NCBI GenBank assembly: GCA_945643635.1
Contig: CALZFC010000065.1
Coordinates: 762,001-826,000 of the forward strand
From: Allodiplogaster sudhausi
Taxonomy: Eukaryota > Nematoda > Chromadorea > Rhabditida > Diplogasteridae
Length of the DNA: 64,000 nt
Reading direction: 5' to 3'
A model generated the notes under the pieces. That model had not been told where the DNA came from and searched no databases. It saw nothing but the letters and a program-made list of their open reading frames with translations. The position numbers and the translations under genes are program-made. This document shows positions 20,160 through 31,666 of the stretch, in pieces. Position 1 is the first letter of the stretch. The number at the start of each line of letters is the position of its first letter.

Positions 20160-22195
20160 ATGCGCCCGCTTCCACTTGACACACTGCCGAGGCTGCGGCT
20201 GCTGCATGCGTTCATTTGCATCGCAAGCGTCGCAGCCAACGTAATTGCCGCCATTGCCATCCTGCGGCATAGCGAGCGTACGGTTGGCAACTATCGATTC
20301 CTGCTCGCCGCTATCGTGGTTTGTCAATATCCCTCGACTTTCCGAACGAACACTTTAACTTAACCTTTATGTGCGGTCACCAAAAAAAGTGGCACTTGTA
20401 TAGAATTAGGATTGTAAAAATAGGATAGGATTATTAGCTCCATATGCACGACACTTATTGTTAGTACCATTCTTCTCCTAATCTACTTCTCAGCTGACAC
20501 AATTGGTGCACGACTTGGCGTTCGACTTGTTTGGACGCATTACCTTCTTTCCGCCTCTTTACTGCATTTATGTTGACAGTCCCTTTGCATTTCCAGCAAT
20601 TTGGACGCTATCACTGGGCAGATTGGTGGCGGTTTTTTTTTGTTATTTTTTTCAATTTTCGTTTTAAATTGACAAAAAGAAAGAAGAAGTTCTATTAACA
20701 ATCGAGATCTATTAGCTTATTTACACAGATCATCACATTCAACACTGCAGCAGCCTGTCTCGCCATTGTCATTACATGCTTCATTTATCGACATCAAGTA
20801 TGTTATTGTTTCAATCCAATGAATTATAAAAGAAGTGGAGGAATTTGTGCAATTTTATTCTTTTACTTTTACCAATATAAATATGTATGTATATATATAT
20901 ATATTTATATATATTTGTTTACATTTTTTAGCATCTCCAGCTTCTGAGTTCTCGTTGGCGTCTTTCGCGCGGCCCGCTTGCCGCCGCCTGTGCTGCGCCC
21001 GCTGTATCGATTGCTTCTTTTTCCGCATTCATGCTCACGGACGTCCGTCCACTTCGTGACGAACAGCTCTTCGAAAATGTATGATGCATAATTATTTTTC
21101 ATCTTCAACAGTTCAAATACCATGCCATCTCCGCATAAAAAGCTAACAATACGATGATATTCCCGCTTCTTATCTCTTCAGATTACTAATCACGCTATTG
21201 TAAATTTCAGGGTTTTTTCAAAAGTTCCGCCATTGAAGCTAGTCGTTTCGTTTGTTTGAGTGGCCATCTGGGAAATACAGCAATAGGTGCGTGACGTTTC
21301 GCCTCGTATGTAATTATGGTTTAAAGGAAGGTATTAATTCTGCATTTTACAAGCAAGCCTGGAATAAAATAGCGTTCATTCACAAAAACGTCATTGGCAA
21401 TTTTTTTATTATTAAAACGATTTTTTTTTCTAGCAGAAATATATAATACTACTTTATGCATATATTTTTTTTAGCTACTTTTCTTTAAATATTATTTTAA
21501 CCATGCTAATTCTATACACATGCCATTTTTCCATTTTTCTGACCGTAGATAAAGTAAGAATTACAGTGATAATGCTTTCTGCAATGTGCGCGTTGACAGT
21601 GCTTCTTATTGCCATGTCGCTCCACATGCACCGAATTGTAACATTATCATCGGCCGCCCTTCAAATGTCAGAGGCACGAAGGGCCGCTCAGAAGCGCCTC
21701 GTTTTCAGTCTACTCGCGACTGTGTGTTTATTTTTTGATAATTGCATGTCAATGGTCACAACACTAACCGCGTTCAGGTCAGTGTACCGACAATCTTTGT
21801 CGCAGTTCCAATCCTCATTCTTATCACGCTACTTACTTTCAACATTGAAAATGAGGGCATGTTCTAATAAATAACATGTTCAGAAATAATTTCCTCTGAA
21901 AAAATTTTTTCAACAAGTAATTTTTCCTTGTTAATTCAACTCGAGCATTTTACTTGTAATTGCAGACCTCGCTGCGGCTTCAATGCTGGTGTACGCGTTT
22001 CATTCGCTTGCTCAGTCGCTGACGCTGATATTTACATCGGGCAGCTACCGCAAATATGCTTCTGGCCTCTGCAGTCAATTTCTCCGTTCCAGGTGTTTCG
22101 AAAGCAACAGAATCGACGTGTCATCTGCCATTGCTAGAAGCACAAACATATCCGGCGTTGGAATCCAACGGAGCGATTCCGGGAGAGGCGTCTAG
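20160..22195 (+). CDS. Serpentine chemoreceptor, Str-superfamily-like GPCR (8 exons, 354 aa)
   Basis: Exons: 20160-20318, 20494-20625, 20729-20797, 20932-21078, 21211-21286, 21549-21721, 21778-21856, 21966-22195; total 1065 bases with all phases consistent. Exons 1-5 and 7 are exactly the same length as in the gene at 16128. Marks: MRPLPLDTLPRLRLLHAF, NYRFLLAAIV, ITFFPPLYCIYVDSPF, CFIYRHQ, MSLHMHRIVTLSS, AFHSLAQSLTLIF. The last intron appears to use a GC donor (GAGG/GCATGT) where its sister uses GT; if that is not functional the gene would be damaged. The C-terminal tail is longer than in the sister. Expected to act as a chemosensory receptor at the plasma membrane. Confidence 0.8.
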
Positions 22196-22489
22196 CAAAA
22201 AATGACATCCCATACATGACGCTTTCTTCACATTCGTTGTAAGACTCGAGAGTGTGTCTGTGCCATAATACACTTTCTCTTGTACACACATTTTAACAAT
22301 ATAAAATTCGTGCATTCCGGCAGCTGCAGTTTTTCAACGTTAATGGTTGCCTTTTGAAGTTTGTTGGGCATTTCCATGTTTCTAAATTGACGTAAGAGGA
22401 AATTCGCTGTCTTCTTTAATGTGCACTGCAATGTATAACAGAGTAAATTGTTTTTATCTTCCTACAATAAAGATTCAAAAGAACATACT
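22196..22489. other. Intergenic, no gene seen
   Basis: 3' flank of the second receptor; no coding resemblance on either strand. Confidence 0.4.
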
Positions 22490-22740
22490 CTGTGTGAGTG
22501 TACTGCACATCCAATTTGCGACGCTGTCAACGTCCTCGCCACCGTTGCATTTCTACGGGTACAAGATCGGCACTTATCGATGTCGTCTGGCAGTCATTGT
22601 GGCATGTGAATTCTTGAGCGTATCGCTGGTGGTGAGGTTGATCCTCCTCTTTTCATGAATCATCTTTACGACCCGCAATTCATACAAATTCTTATAGACA
22701 CCACAGTCGATGTCGTCGCAGGTCATTTACATATTTATTT
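22490..22740 (+). pseudogene. Chemoreceptor relic (exons 1-2)
   Basis: 22500-22620 retains exon 1-like sequence in shifting frames (KIGTYRCRLAVIV against RKIGTYRFLLASIV) and 22665-22740 retains the start of exon 2 (QFIQILIDTTVDVV). There is no intact ATG or continuous frame, and the remainder of the gene is missing. Confidence 0.7.
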
Positions 22741-23397
22741 ATATAACTACATCGATTAATGATGACAACACTGTAGAGTTATGACGCAACCGGGGAGCAA
22801 AAAATAAATGAATGATTCAACAGCCTGTGTGAGATGATCGTGCCATTTTTCTTTCTTTTTCTTTGTCTGTGATATTTCGTACCTCAAACGTGGGGTAATT
22901 AAACAGGTAGTTCATATGGAAATTAAACGGGCCATTGCAAAGATGGATCTTGACTTATTGTTAGTAGTGAGAAAATTTGTCGGCCAAGATACAAACTTAT
23001 CGTCGCTGCGCCTAACTCTCTCTCCTCTCTTGCACTGGAGTTGAACGTTACTTTGGATGGACGAACTTCAGTGCTGAGTTCAACTTTTGGTGAAACACCT
23101 GTCGTTCATCATTGTTAAGATTGCGTGCGCGGCTGTACTTTCTTAGCACATTGAGAATGTACAGAGATAATGGAAAGAAAAGAGAAAATAAGGTTGCAAA
23201 AATTTCATCTGATATCCACTCACATTCGCCGGAGAACTCCCTTTAGTGCACTGCAGCTGATAATGTCATAAATAAAACTTTTCAAAGTATATTCAATGAA
23301 TATCATATGAGGGCAAGTTCTATTGCTAATTTCGAGCACATATGCAAGCGCCGATAAATCCGATAGCGCAACGTTTTCCAATCCTGCACTTCAAAGC
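22741..23397. other. Intergenic, no gene seen
   Basis: AT-rich sequence with no recognisable exon or repeat. Confidence 0.35.
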
Positions 23398-23808
23398 GGT
23401 CTCCGGCGGTGTTTTTTTTTCGACTCATTTGGTCAGGTTGAGATAGAAACTTCTATTGCAATTGTCCTGAAGTTACAAATATCCCTCTATCCAGAGAAAA
23501 TGAGCAGAATTCTCAGTTTTAAAACTTCCCGCCATTAAAAAAAAAATGATAGAGTCCACTCCAACCCGCCGTAAAATTTGATTTAGTCAAATCCTGAACT
23601 TGGCCAAAATTCACCAAGTGCACGCAACCAACATTGGCCGGGGTTTTTCTCAACATGACCACTCCGAAGTCGATTGTGTAACCACAAATTTCTGTGGAGA
23701 GAGTGCGAAGGGCAGTATCACCATTCCTGCGGATTGGTTTCACCGTACTTTTTACCCTACTGTCAGAAACTTCGTGGTTGCAGTTCTCCACTTTGATCTC
23801 CTTTAAAT
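23398..23808 (-). mobile_element. MITE-like dispersed repeat (copy 1)
   Basis: Related along its length to 33328-33747 and its palindromic partner. Shared blocks include ggtcaggttgagatagaaact, gcgcaacca.cattggcc and tctgtggagagag. The ends carry a short inverted sequence around GGTCTCC / GGAGATC next to TTTAAA. Shorter related pieces lie at about 27990-28080, 31964-32054 and 36957-37047. Non-coding; superfamily not assigned. Confidence 0.6.
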
Positions 23809-23899
23809 GTTATGTAATGAGGTATGTAGAGTGAGGTCATAACGCGCTCAAGTTCAAGTGACCTGAAGGTTCCGCATCGATTTCCCGTAGTAGGTCACG

Positions 23900-24561
23900 A
23901 TGCGCGACCTACCGCGCTCTCTGCTGCATTTGCTGCGTGCTGTGCACGCGGCCATCTGCGTCGGCAGCGTCTCTCTCAATCTCTTCGCCGCCGTCGCCAT
24001 TCTAAGGCACAGTGATCGAATTGTTGGCGCCTATTGATTTCTCCTTGCGTCTATTGTGGTCAACATTTTTTGAAACTTTACAAATGAAGCTCTTACTCTC
24101 AATAAATTTGTTCTCAGCTCACACAAATAATCCACGACATTTTATTCGATATCTTCGCCCGCTTCACATTCTTCCCGCCACTTTTCCCCCAGCGTGGTCG
24201 ACAGGATGTCGTCGGCGAAGATGTGGTTGAGGCAGAACGCGCCAACTACTTGGACGACGTCAAGGCGCTCCTCAAGAAGTTCGTATGGCGTCACAGCATC
24301 ATTCTCTCAAGCGCATTGTATAGGGAATACTGAACGGCAATCTATTTGTCTTTAGCGCAACCTACGTGACGTCATGCATCGGCTACGCTGCCGTCTGCTT
24401 CGTAATGGGCGCCCTTGGCTGGTAAGTTTATTATTCTTCATTCTAATGCGCCTTATTTTGGCTGTTAGTTACCTCTTACAATTGATGCAGTATTGCTGCT
24501 TACAGTAACCTATTCAGGTGGGTTCCAACTGCGATCCAGCACGCGCAGGCTTCTCGGCAGA
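23900..24561 (+). pseudogene. Chemoreceptor exons 1-2 fused in frame to Spinster exons 7-9
   Basis: Exon 1 (23900-24058, 159 bases, same length as in the intact receptors) starts MRDLPRSLLHLLRAV but has a TGA at 24035 where relatives have an Arg codon (AYR to AY-stop). Exon 2 starts at 24118 (LTQIIHDILFDIF) and runs to FFPPLFP, where it joins the Spinster sequence at a CCCC microhomology (24187-24190). Across the junction the reading frame continues into QRGRQDVVGEDV of the transporter, followed by its intron, exon 8 and part of exon 9 up to 24560. The Spinster piece is almost identical to 13031-13404 in reverse. The nonsense codon argues against a functional chimera. Confidence 0.8.
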
Positions 24562-24899
24562 TAGGACCGAACTATGTACATGAGATTTTAAATCGCACAC
24601 CTTTTACAACTGTTGAAAGATTCCACGATCGGTTCCTTTAACATATCAAAGACCTTCGAGTAGACCTTAACAGATTAAAAAGAAAAATTACTTTACTCAA
24701 ATCTAACTTTACTTTATATTCATTTGTAATTTATTGATAGGGATAGTGTGGTGAGCTACATATTTGTTTCACGATAGAGTTGCGCCGTGGTGAAGCAGTA
24801 CACTAGAATTACGAGGCAAACGAAACGTGACAAAATAGTGAATTCCTAAACCAATATTACCAATTCATGATTTGCATTCAAGAAAAGAGTACCATTCTG
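24562..24899. other. Non-coding part of unit copy 1
   Basis: AT-rich, no gene seen. Its first bases (TAGGACCG) mark the outer limit shared by all three copies of the unit. Confidence 0.4.
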
Positions 24900-24919
24900 A
24901 AGAATGACACTTTTGAACT

Positions 24920-25254
24920 GGCGTGGAGGATGAATAAGCTATCCATATAAATGCAATAAAGGGGCGGGAAGAAGGTAAAGCGGCCGATGACATCGAATGA
25001 AATGTCGCTGACTATTTGAGTAAGCTGAAGGAGAGAAGAACAAATTAAGAGCTTCATTTTTAAAATAAAAGAAAGGCTCTGACAACAAAATTGACCACAA
25101 TAGCCGTAAGGAGGAAACGATAGGCGCCAATGTTTCGGTCGCTGTGCCTTAGAATGGCGACGGCGTCCAGGATGTTGAGAGCGACGCTGCCGCAGCAGAT
25201 GGCCGCGTGCACAATACGCAGTAAATGCAGCAGAGAACGCGGCAACTCTCGCAT
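24920..25254 (-). pseudogene. Chemoreceptor fragment, exons 1-2 (unit copy 1)
   Basis: Exon 1 (25254-25096, 159 bases) is open: MRELPRSLLHLLRIV, ALNILDAVAIL, RNIGAYRFLLTAIV, then a donor. Exon 2 starts at 25024 (LTQIVSDISFDVIGRFTFF) and keeps resemblance through YCIYMDSLF before diverging. Exons 3-8 are absent, so it is a truncated gene. The same fragment recurs at 29195-29529 (-) and 39783-40117 (+). Confidence 0.8.
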
Positions 25255-25259
25255 CGTGA

Positions 25260-26180
25260 TTTTCTGCGTAGAATCAGTGCAGATCCTTCAGTTCGATCTC
25301 CTCCAAGTTGAACACTTTTCGGAAAAATTTCATGTAGTTATGAGATCATTGTATCTATTTACGTAGTATCTAAGTGCAGCACTGGAAAATGTTCAGTTTT
25401 CAGAATTATCGACGCTTGAGGCATGTGCTAGTAATTAGCAATAAGGCTTGCACACTTATCATGATAATCACCGCATAGCCTTGAGAAGTTTTAATTACCA
25501 CATTTTCACCTGGTGTGTCTTTAATATGTTCTGCGGCAATCAGTCTGAACGTTGGTTGATTCCAGCCTACACACAGCTAATAACATGGCCGCCCTCACGT
25601 TAGCTTCAGCGGACGCATAAAATTAAACGGTTACACAACTATTAACAGTAGCTGCTGGAAAATTAGCATACCAAGAACTATCCCCATCTAGCATTTGCAG
25701 ACTCGCGGTCATCAAATTCCAATAAATTTATCGCAACATTGCTTGGAATACGGATGTAATTATGCTGCAGGCAGGCACTGTAAAATTGGATGAGCACACT
25801 CCAATATTGAATTGGTCCGCTATGAACAATAAACTTGTGAGAATCGATTGCCAGAGAAGCAAAAAGGAAAATAAATATAAATTCTTCCTAATTGGAGAAG
25901 CATCATGAAAACAATCGAACGATTTAAAGTAAATGTACATACCTTCGAAAGTAGAAGCTAACGATGGCGTTGCCGACCGGAATTGTCTCTCTCTAAAAGT
26001 CAAATAAAAGGCTTTATTCCGTAGCTATGGCTAAATTTATAGTATTCTGGATGCCAGATGTCTTTCTTTTTTATATAAACCGAGAAAAACTAATAAGTGA
26101 AACTGTGCAGATTCGAAAGTTACGCGATCTTTTATAAGTTTATTTATATATATTCATAATTAGTTTTTTTCTGTACTTTG
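25260..26180. other. Non-coding part of unit copy 1
   Basis: No supported gene. A minus-strand 91-codon frame at 25728-26003 recurs in all copies but has no recognisable domain or splice context. Confidence 0.35.
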
Positions 26181-26205
26181 GTTGTCAATGAGTGAACTGA
26201 GATGT

Positions 26206-27692
26206 GAAAAGAGAATCATTTCACGAGACAGCACCCGCGAAGAGAAGTCGACTCCGAGGGAGCAGCGACTTTTTGCTAGGAAAATGAGCCTTGTCAGCTG
26301 TAAAATCATCTTCGTCCTTTTCTCTCCTGTCTCCAATCTCCTATCTTTTCTTGTCTTGACTAAAATTTGTTTGAAATTATTTAGCTAAAACGAACATATG
26401 CATAAATTTTTTTTATCTGTTTCGGGAATTAGCTCGTTAAAAAATTTCAGGCCATAGATCATATTGGTGTACACAAATTTCATGAAAAGATTTCTTGATC
26501 TCTTTTTTTCCAGATATGTATCGTGGCTGATGCTGATAATGAATTGAAATTCATTTGCAAAGATGGGCTCACTTTCTGCTGGGCAAGAGTCGTTCTCGGC
26601 GACCCAAAGAGCTACTCCGGTATCGGCTGTAGCTATCCGCCCAATTCGACAGAGATATGCGTCCAAGTGCCACAGTTCAATCGTTCGCTACCGGCTTATG
26701 ATTGCTATTGCTCTGGAGAGAACAACTGCAACAAAGAGAGCCTATTCAAGACAACGGCGCTCAATGCGGCCGAGCAACTCTTCACTCGGACCACTCCTTA
26801 GCTCACCACGACCACCGAGGTCTGGAAAGTCTCGCTTTTTTCAGGTCCACATGCAGAATGTAAGCGGTAGTCGAAGCTCAGCGAAGTGACAAATGGGCAC
26901 TGGCGCATAATTCTAATGTTGTAGGAAGCTGAAATTCAAATCAGGGATTGATCAACAAGTAAAAAATAAGATTTATGGCTCATTCGGAAGCCCTTGCAAT
27001 TAGATGTTTCAGAGAAAAAATCAGCTACTAGCATTTATACGTAAAAAATTTTTTATAATGTTTTCAAATTTTTTATATATTCTTTTTGAATTCAAAATTT
27101 TTTAATGTTTTAAAGAGTTGATGTAAAAAAATCATCAAATCATAATTACTGTTAATTATGACTAATTGATCTCTTTAGCCCACCACTGGCAATGAGGAGA
27201 AGAAATGCGACGCGCTCGACCTCCTTTCGACCCCCTTCCTAATTGTGGGCGGCGTGCTCCTTTTCGCGGGCTTCGCCGGTGAGAGAAAGTGCAAGAAAAT
27301 GGATGGATTATTCGATTTGCGATTTGCAAGGAAACGAGTTTAATGGTGCAACTTTTCAGCAAATCTTTGCGTATACATGCATAACATTGTAGAATTATGC
27401 TAATTAAAACAATTTCAGGCGGACAATTTAGCATTTAAATTGAGAGAATAAAAGTGCATAAAAATATATATTTTAAAATATATGAGAAAAGTATTCTTAT
27501 ATATTTTTTAAATATATTGGAAAGGTATTTCGAAAGTAAAATTGGAGCAAATTGGTTCGGCAACTTTTTCTCATGTCTAAGTGATTAAGATAAAATATTT
27601 AACAGTGAATATAGTTTACATAATTGCAATTCCGCTAATTATTGAATCATATTTCAGTAATCATCATTGGAATTGTCATTTATTGGAAGTGA
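26206..27692 (+). pseudogene. Ly6/uPAR-like Cys-rich single-pass protein, unit copy 1, with in-frame stops
   Basis: A likely 5' exon lies at 26206-26390 with a hydrophobic signal-like stretch (KIIFVLFSPVSNLLSFLVL). Exon 26514-26819 has eight Cys in a Ly6/activin-receptor-like order ending CYCSGENNCNKE. Then comes a Thr-rich stalk. Exon 27179-27278 (PTTGNEEKKCDALDLL, then a TM helix) and the exon starting at 27658 (IIIGIVIYWK) complete the membrane anchor with matching phases. A TAG at 26799 interrupts the stalk and a TGA follows the TM helix at 27690, both shared by all copies. If translated, only a secreted Cys-rich domain would be made. The exact 5' donor is not found. Such proteins are surface or neuromuscular modulators in nematodes; role here unknown. 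Confidence 0.6.
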
Positions 27693-29194
27693 TGCAATTC
27701 GAAGAAGATGAAGAAGAAAGGAGTCTACCCTCCGAAGCGGAAGCCGACAACGACTCACATGGAAAGCAAGAGGGAGCAGACGCAAACGGAGACTCCGACA
27801 CAACCGGAGACTTATGCACGTTCCTTTGGTTAAAGGCGTAGTGAGCGAGATTGATCAGCTATTTTGGGAAGACGATGATGATGAAATGGACATTTTACTC
27901 TGAGCATATATATTCGGAAGTGGACAGAACGAACTAAGGAGTGCTGTGGAAGAGGATATCGAAATTTCTTCTGAAAATGTAGAACGTAAGAGAATTGTTA
28001 TCGATGTTTCTACCTCAACCTGACCAAATAAGGCAAAAAACACAATAATATTTATTTACCGGAGACCTTTAAATCTCCTCCGTTTAAAACCAAAGATAAT
28101 TGGTGATCACTTGAATGTCCAAGCTAAAACCTGGAATATTAATTCTTTTGAAAGAGATACATTTCTAAAATCAAATTTGAAGTACTCTCAGAATATGCGG
28201 AAGCTGGTTTGTGGAAATAAAAGGAATACGAATTATTCAGCCCAAAAATAACATTTGAAAACTTTTGAGGCCGTATTTTAAACATAAAATTAAATTTTCT
28301 GAAGATGATAACCCAGACGCAAATTTATTTATTTATTTATTTATTCGATACATTAATAATAATGTGACAACACTTGAAGATTTGTTCTCGACTAACGAGA
28401 TATGCGAAAATAAAAATTGAAGAGAGATATTAAAAAGATCCGAGAGAATGAACGTAAAGAGAGAGAGAGAGTCAGAAAAAATAAACTGGGAGATGGGAGA
28501 GGGGAGGCAGAACGCGCCAACTACTTGGACGACGTAAAGGCGCTCCTCAAGAAGTTCGTATGGCGTCACAGCATCATTCTCTCAAGCGCATTGTATAGGG
28601 AATACTGAACGGCAATCTATTTGTCTTTAGCGCAACCTACGTGACGTCATGCATCGGCTACGCTGCCGTCTGCTTCGTAATGGGCGCCCTTGGCTGGTAA
28701 GTTTATTATTCTTCATTCTAATGCGCCCTATTTTGGCTGTTAGTTACCTCTTACAATTGATGCAGTATTGCTGCTTACAGTAACCTATTCAGGTGGGTTC
28801 CAACTGCGATCCAGCACGCGCAGGCTTCTCGGCAGATAGGACCGAACTATGTACATGAGATTTTAAATCGCACACCTTTTACAACTGTTGAAAGATTCCA
28901 CGATCGGTTCCTTTAACATATCAAAGACCTTCGAGTAGACCTTAACAGATTAAAAAGAAAAATTACTTTACTCAAATCTAACTTTACTTTATATTCATTT
29001 GTAATTTATTGATAGGGATAGTGTGGTGAGCTACATATTTGTTTCACGATAGAGTTGCGCCGTGGTGAAGCAGTACACTAGAATTACGAGGCAAACGAAA
29101 CGTGACAAAATAGTGAATTCCTAAACCAATATTACCAATTCATGATTTGCATTCAAGAAAAGAGTACCATTCTGAAGAATGACACTTTTGAACT

Positions 29195-29529
29195 GGCGTG
29201 GAGGATGAATAAGCTATCCATATAAATGCAATAAAGGGGCGGGAAGAAGGTAAAGCGGCCGATGACATCGAATGAAATGTCGCTGACTATTTGAGTAAGC
29301 TGAAGGAGAGAAGAACAAATTAAGAGCTTCATTTTTAAAATAAAAGAAAGGCTCTGACAACAAAATTGACCACAATAGCCGTAAGGAGGAAACGATAGGC
29401 GCCAATGTTTCGGTCGCTGTGCCTTAGAATGGCGACGGCGTCCAGGATGTTGAGAGCGACGCTGCCGCAGCAGATGGCCGCGTGCACAATACGCAGTAAA
29501 TGCAGCAGAGAACGCGGCAACTCTCGCAT
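29195..29529 (-). pseudogene. Chemoreceptor fragment, exons 1-2 (unit copy 2)
   Basis: Same fragment as at 24920-25254 with no visible coding difference: open exon 1 with ATG at 29529, and a partial exon 2. Remaining exons absent. Confidence 0.78.
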
Positions 29530-30487
29530 CGTGATTTTCTGCGTAGAATCAGTGCAGATCCTTCAGTTCGATCTCCTCCAAGTTGAACACTTTTCGGAAA
29601 AATTTCATGTAGTTATGAGATCATTGTATCTATTTACGTAGTATCTAAGTGCAGCACTGGAAAATGTTCAGTTTTCAGAATTATCGACGCTTGAGGCATG
29701 TGCTAGTAATTAGCAATAAGGCTTGCACACTTATCATGATAATCACCGCATAGCCTTGAGAAGTTTTAATTACCACATTTTCACCTGGTGTGTCTTTAAT
29801 ATGTTCTGCGGCAATCAGTCTGAACGTTGGTTGATTCCAGCCTACACACAGCTAATAACATGGCCGCCCTCACGTTAGCTTCAGCGGACGCATAAAATTA
29901 AACGGTTACACAACTATTAACAGTAGCTGCTGGAAAATTAGCATACCAAGAACTATCCCCATCTAGCATTTGCAGACTCGCGGTCATCAAATTCCAATAA
30001 ATTTATCGCAACATTGCTTGGAATACGGATGTAATTATGCTGCAGGCAGGCACTGTAAAATTGGATGAGCACACTCCAATATTGAATTGGTCCGCTATGA
30101 ACAATAAACTTGTGAGAATCGATTGCCAGAGAAGCAAAAAGGAAAATAAATATAAATTCTTCCTAATTGGAGAAGCATCATGAAAACAATCGAACGATTT
30201 AAAGTAAATGTACATACCTTCGAAAGTAGAAGCTAACGATGGCGTTGCCGACCGGAATTGTCTCTCTCTAAAAGTCAAATAAAAGGCTTTATTCCGTAGC
30301 TATGGCTAAATTTATAGTATTCTGGATGCCAGATGTCTTTCTTTTTTATATAAACCGAGAAAAACTAATAAGTGAAACTGTGCAGATTCGAAAGTTACGC
30401 GATCTTTTATAAGTTTATTTATATATATTCATAATTAGTTTTTTTCTGTACTTTGGTTGTCAATGAGTGTCCCCCCTTTTTTTCCAG

Positions 30488-31666
30488 ATATGTATCGTGG
30501 CTGATGCTGATAATGAATTGAAATTCATTTGCAAAGATGGGCTCACTTTCTGCTGGGCAAGAGTCGTTCTCGGCGACCCAAAGAGCTACTCCGGTATCGG
30601 CTGTAGCTATCCGCCCAATTCGACAGAGATATGCGTCCAAGTGCCACAGTTCAATCGTTCGCTACCGGCTTATGATTGCTATTGCTCTGGAGAGAACAAC
30701 TGCAACAAAGAGAGCCTATTCAAGACAACGGCGCTCAATGCGGCCGAGCAACTCTTCACTCGGACCACTCCTTAGCTCACCACGACCACCGAGGTCTGGA
30801 AAGTCTCGCTTTTTTCAGGTCCACATGCAGAATGTAAGCGGTAGTCGAAGCTCAGCGAAGTGACAAATGGGCACTGGCGCATAATTCTAATGTTGTAGGA
30901 AGCTGAAATTCAAATCAGGGATTGATCAACAAGTAAAAAATAAGATTTATGGCTCATTCGGAAGCCCTTGCAATTAGATGTTTCAGAGAAAAAATCAGCT
31001 ACTAGCATTTATACGTAAAAATTTTTTTATAATGTTTTCAAATTTTTTATATATTCTTTTTGAATTCAAAATTTTTTAATGTTTTAAAGAGTTGATGTAA
31101 AAAAATCATCAAATCATAATTACTGTTAATTATGACTAATTGATCTCTTTAGCCCACCACTGGCAATGAGGAGAAGAAATGCGACGCGCTCGACCTCCTT
31201 TCGACCCCCTTCCTAATTGTGGGCGGCGTGCTCCTTTTCGCGGGCTTCGCCGGTGAGAGAAAGTGCAAGAAAATGGATGGATTATTCGATTTGCGATTTG
31301 CAAGGAAACGAGTTTAATGGTGCAACTTTTCAGCAAATCTTTGCGTATACATGCATAACATTGTAGAATTATGCTAATTAAAACAATTTCAGGCGGACAA
31401 TTTAGCATTTAAATTGAGAGAATAAAAGTGCATAAAAATATATATTTTAAAATATATGAGAAAAGTATTCTTATATATTTTTTAAATATATTGGAAAGGT
31501 ATTTCGAAAGTAAAATTGGAGCAAATTGGTTCGGCAACTTTTTCTCATGTCTAAGTGATTAAGATAAAATATTTAACAGTGAATATAGTTTACATAATTG
31601 CAATTCCGCTAATTATTGAATCATATTTCAGTAATCATCATTGGAATTGTCATTTATTGGAAGTGA
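30488..31666 (+). pseudogene. Ly6/uPAR-like gene, unit copy 2, 5'-deleted
   Basis: Keeps the eight-Cys exon (30488-30793), the TM exon (31153-31252) and the last exon (to 31666), with the same in-frame TAG and TGA as copy 1. The first exon is gone. A new ATG upstream in the C/T run (30467) is in frame by accident (MSPLFFQICIV), which would give a short hydrophobic leader. Expression is doubtful. Confidence 0.6.

Larger units (their letters stand above)
24230..28504 (+). repeat. Direct duplication unit, copy 1
   Basis: Matches 28505-32478 at an offset of 4275 bases up to about 26207 and 3974 bases after about 26508, because copy 2 has lost some 301 bases. The unit begins with Spinster-derived sequence (to 24560) and continues with a chemoreceptor fragment and a Ly6-like gene. 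The junction at 28504/28505 has microhomology GAGGCAG. Confidence 0.9.

Noticed and set aside
22223..22431. Minus-strand frames downstream of the second receptor
   Set aside because: No family resemblance, no splice partners and ordinary AT-rich composition.
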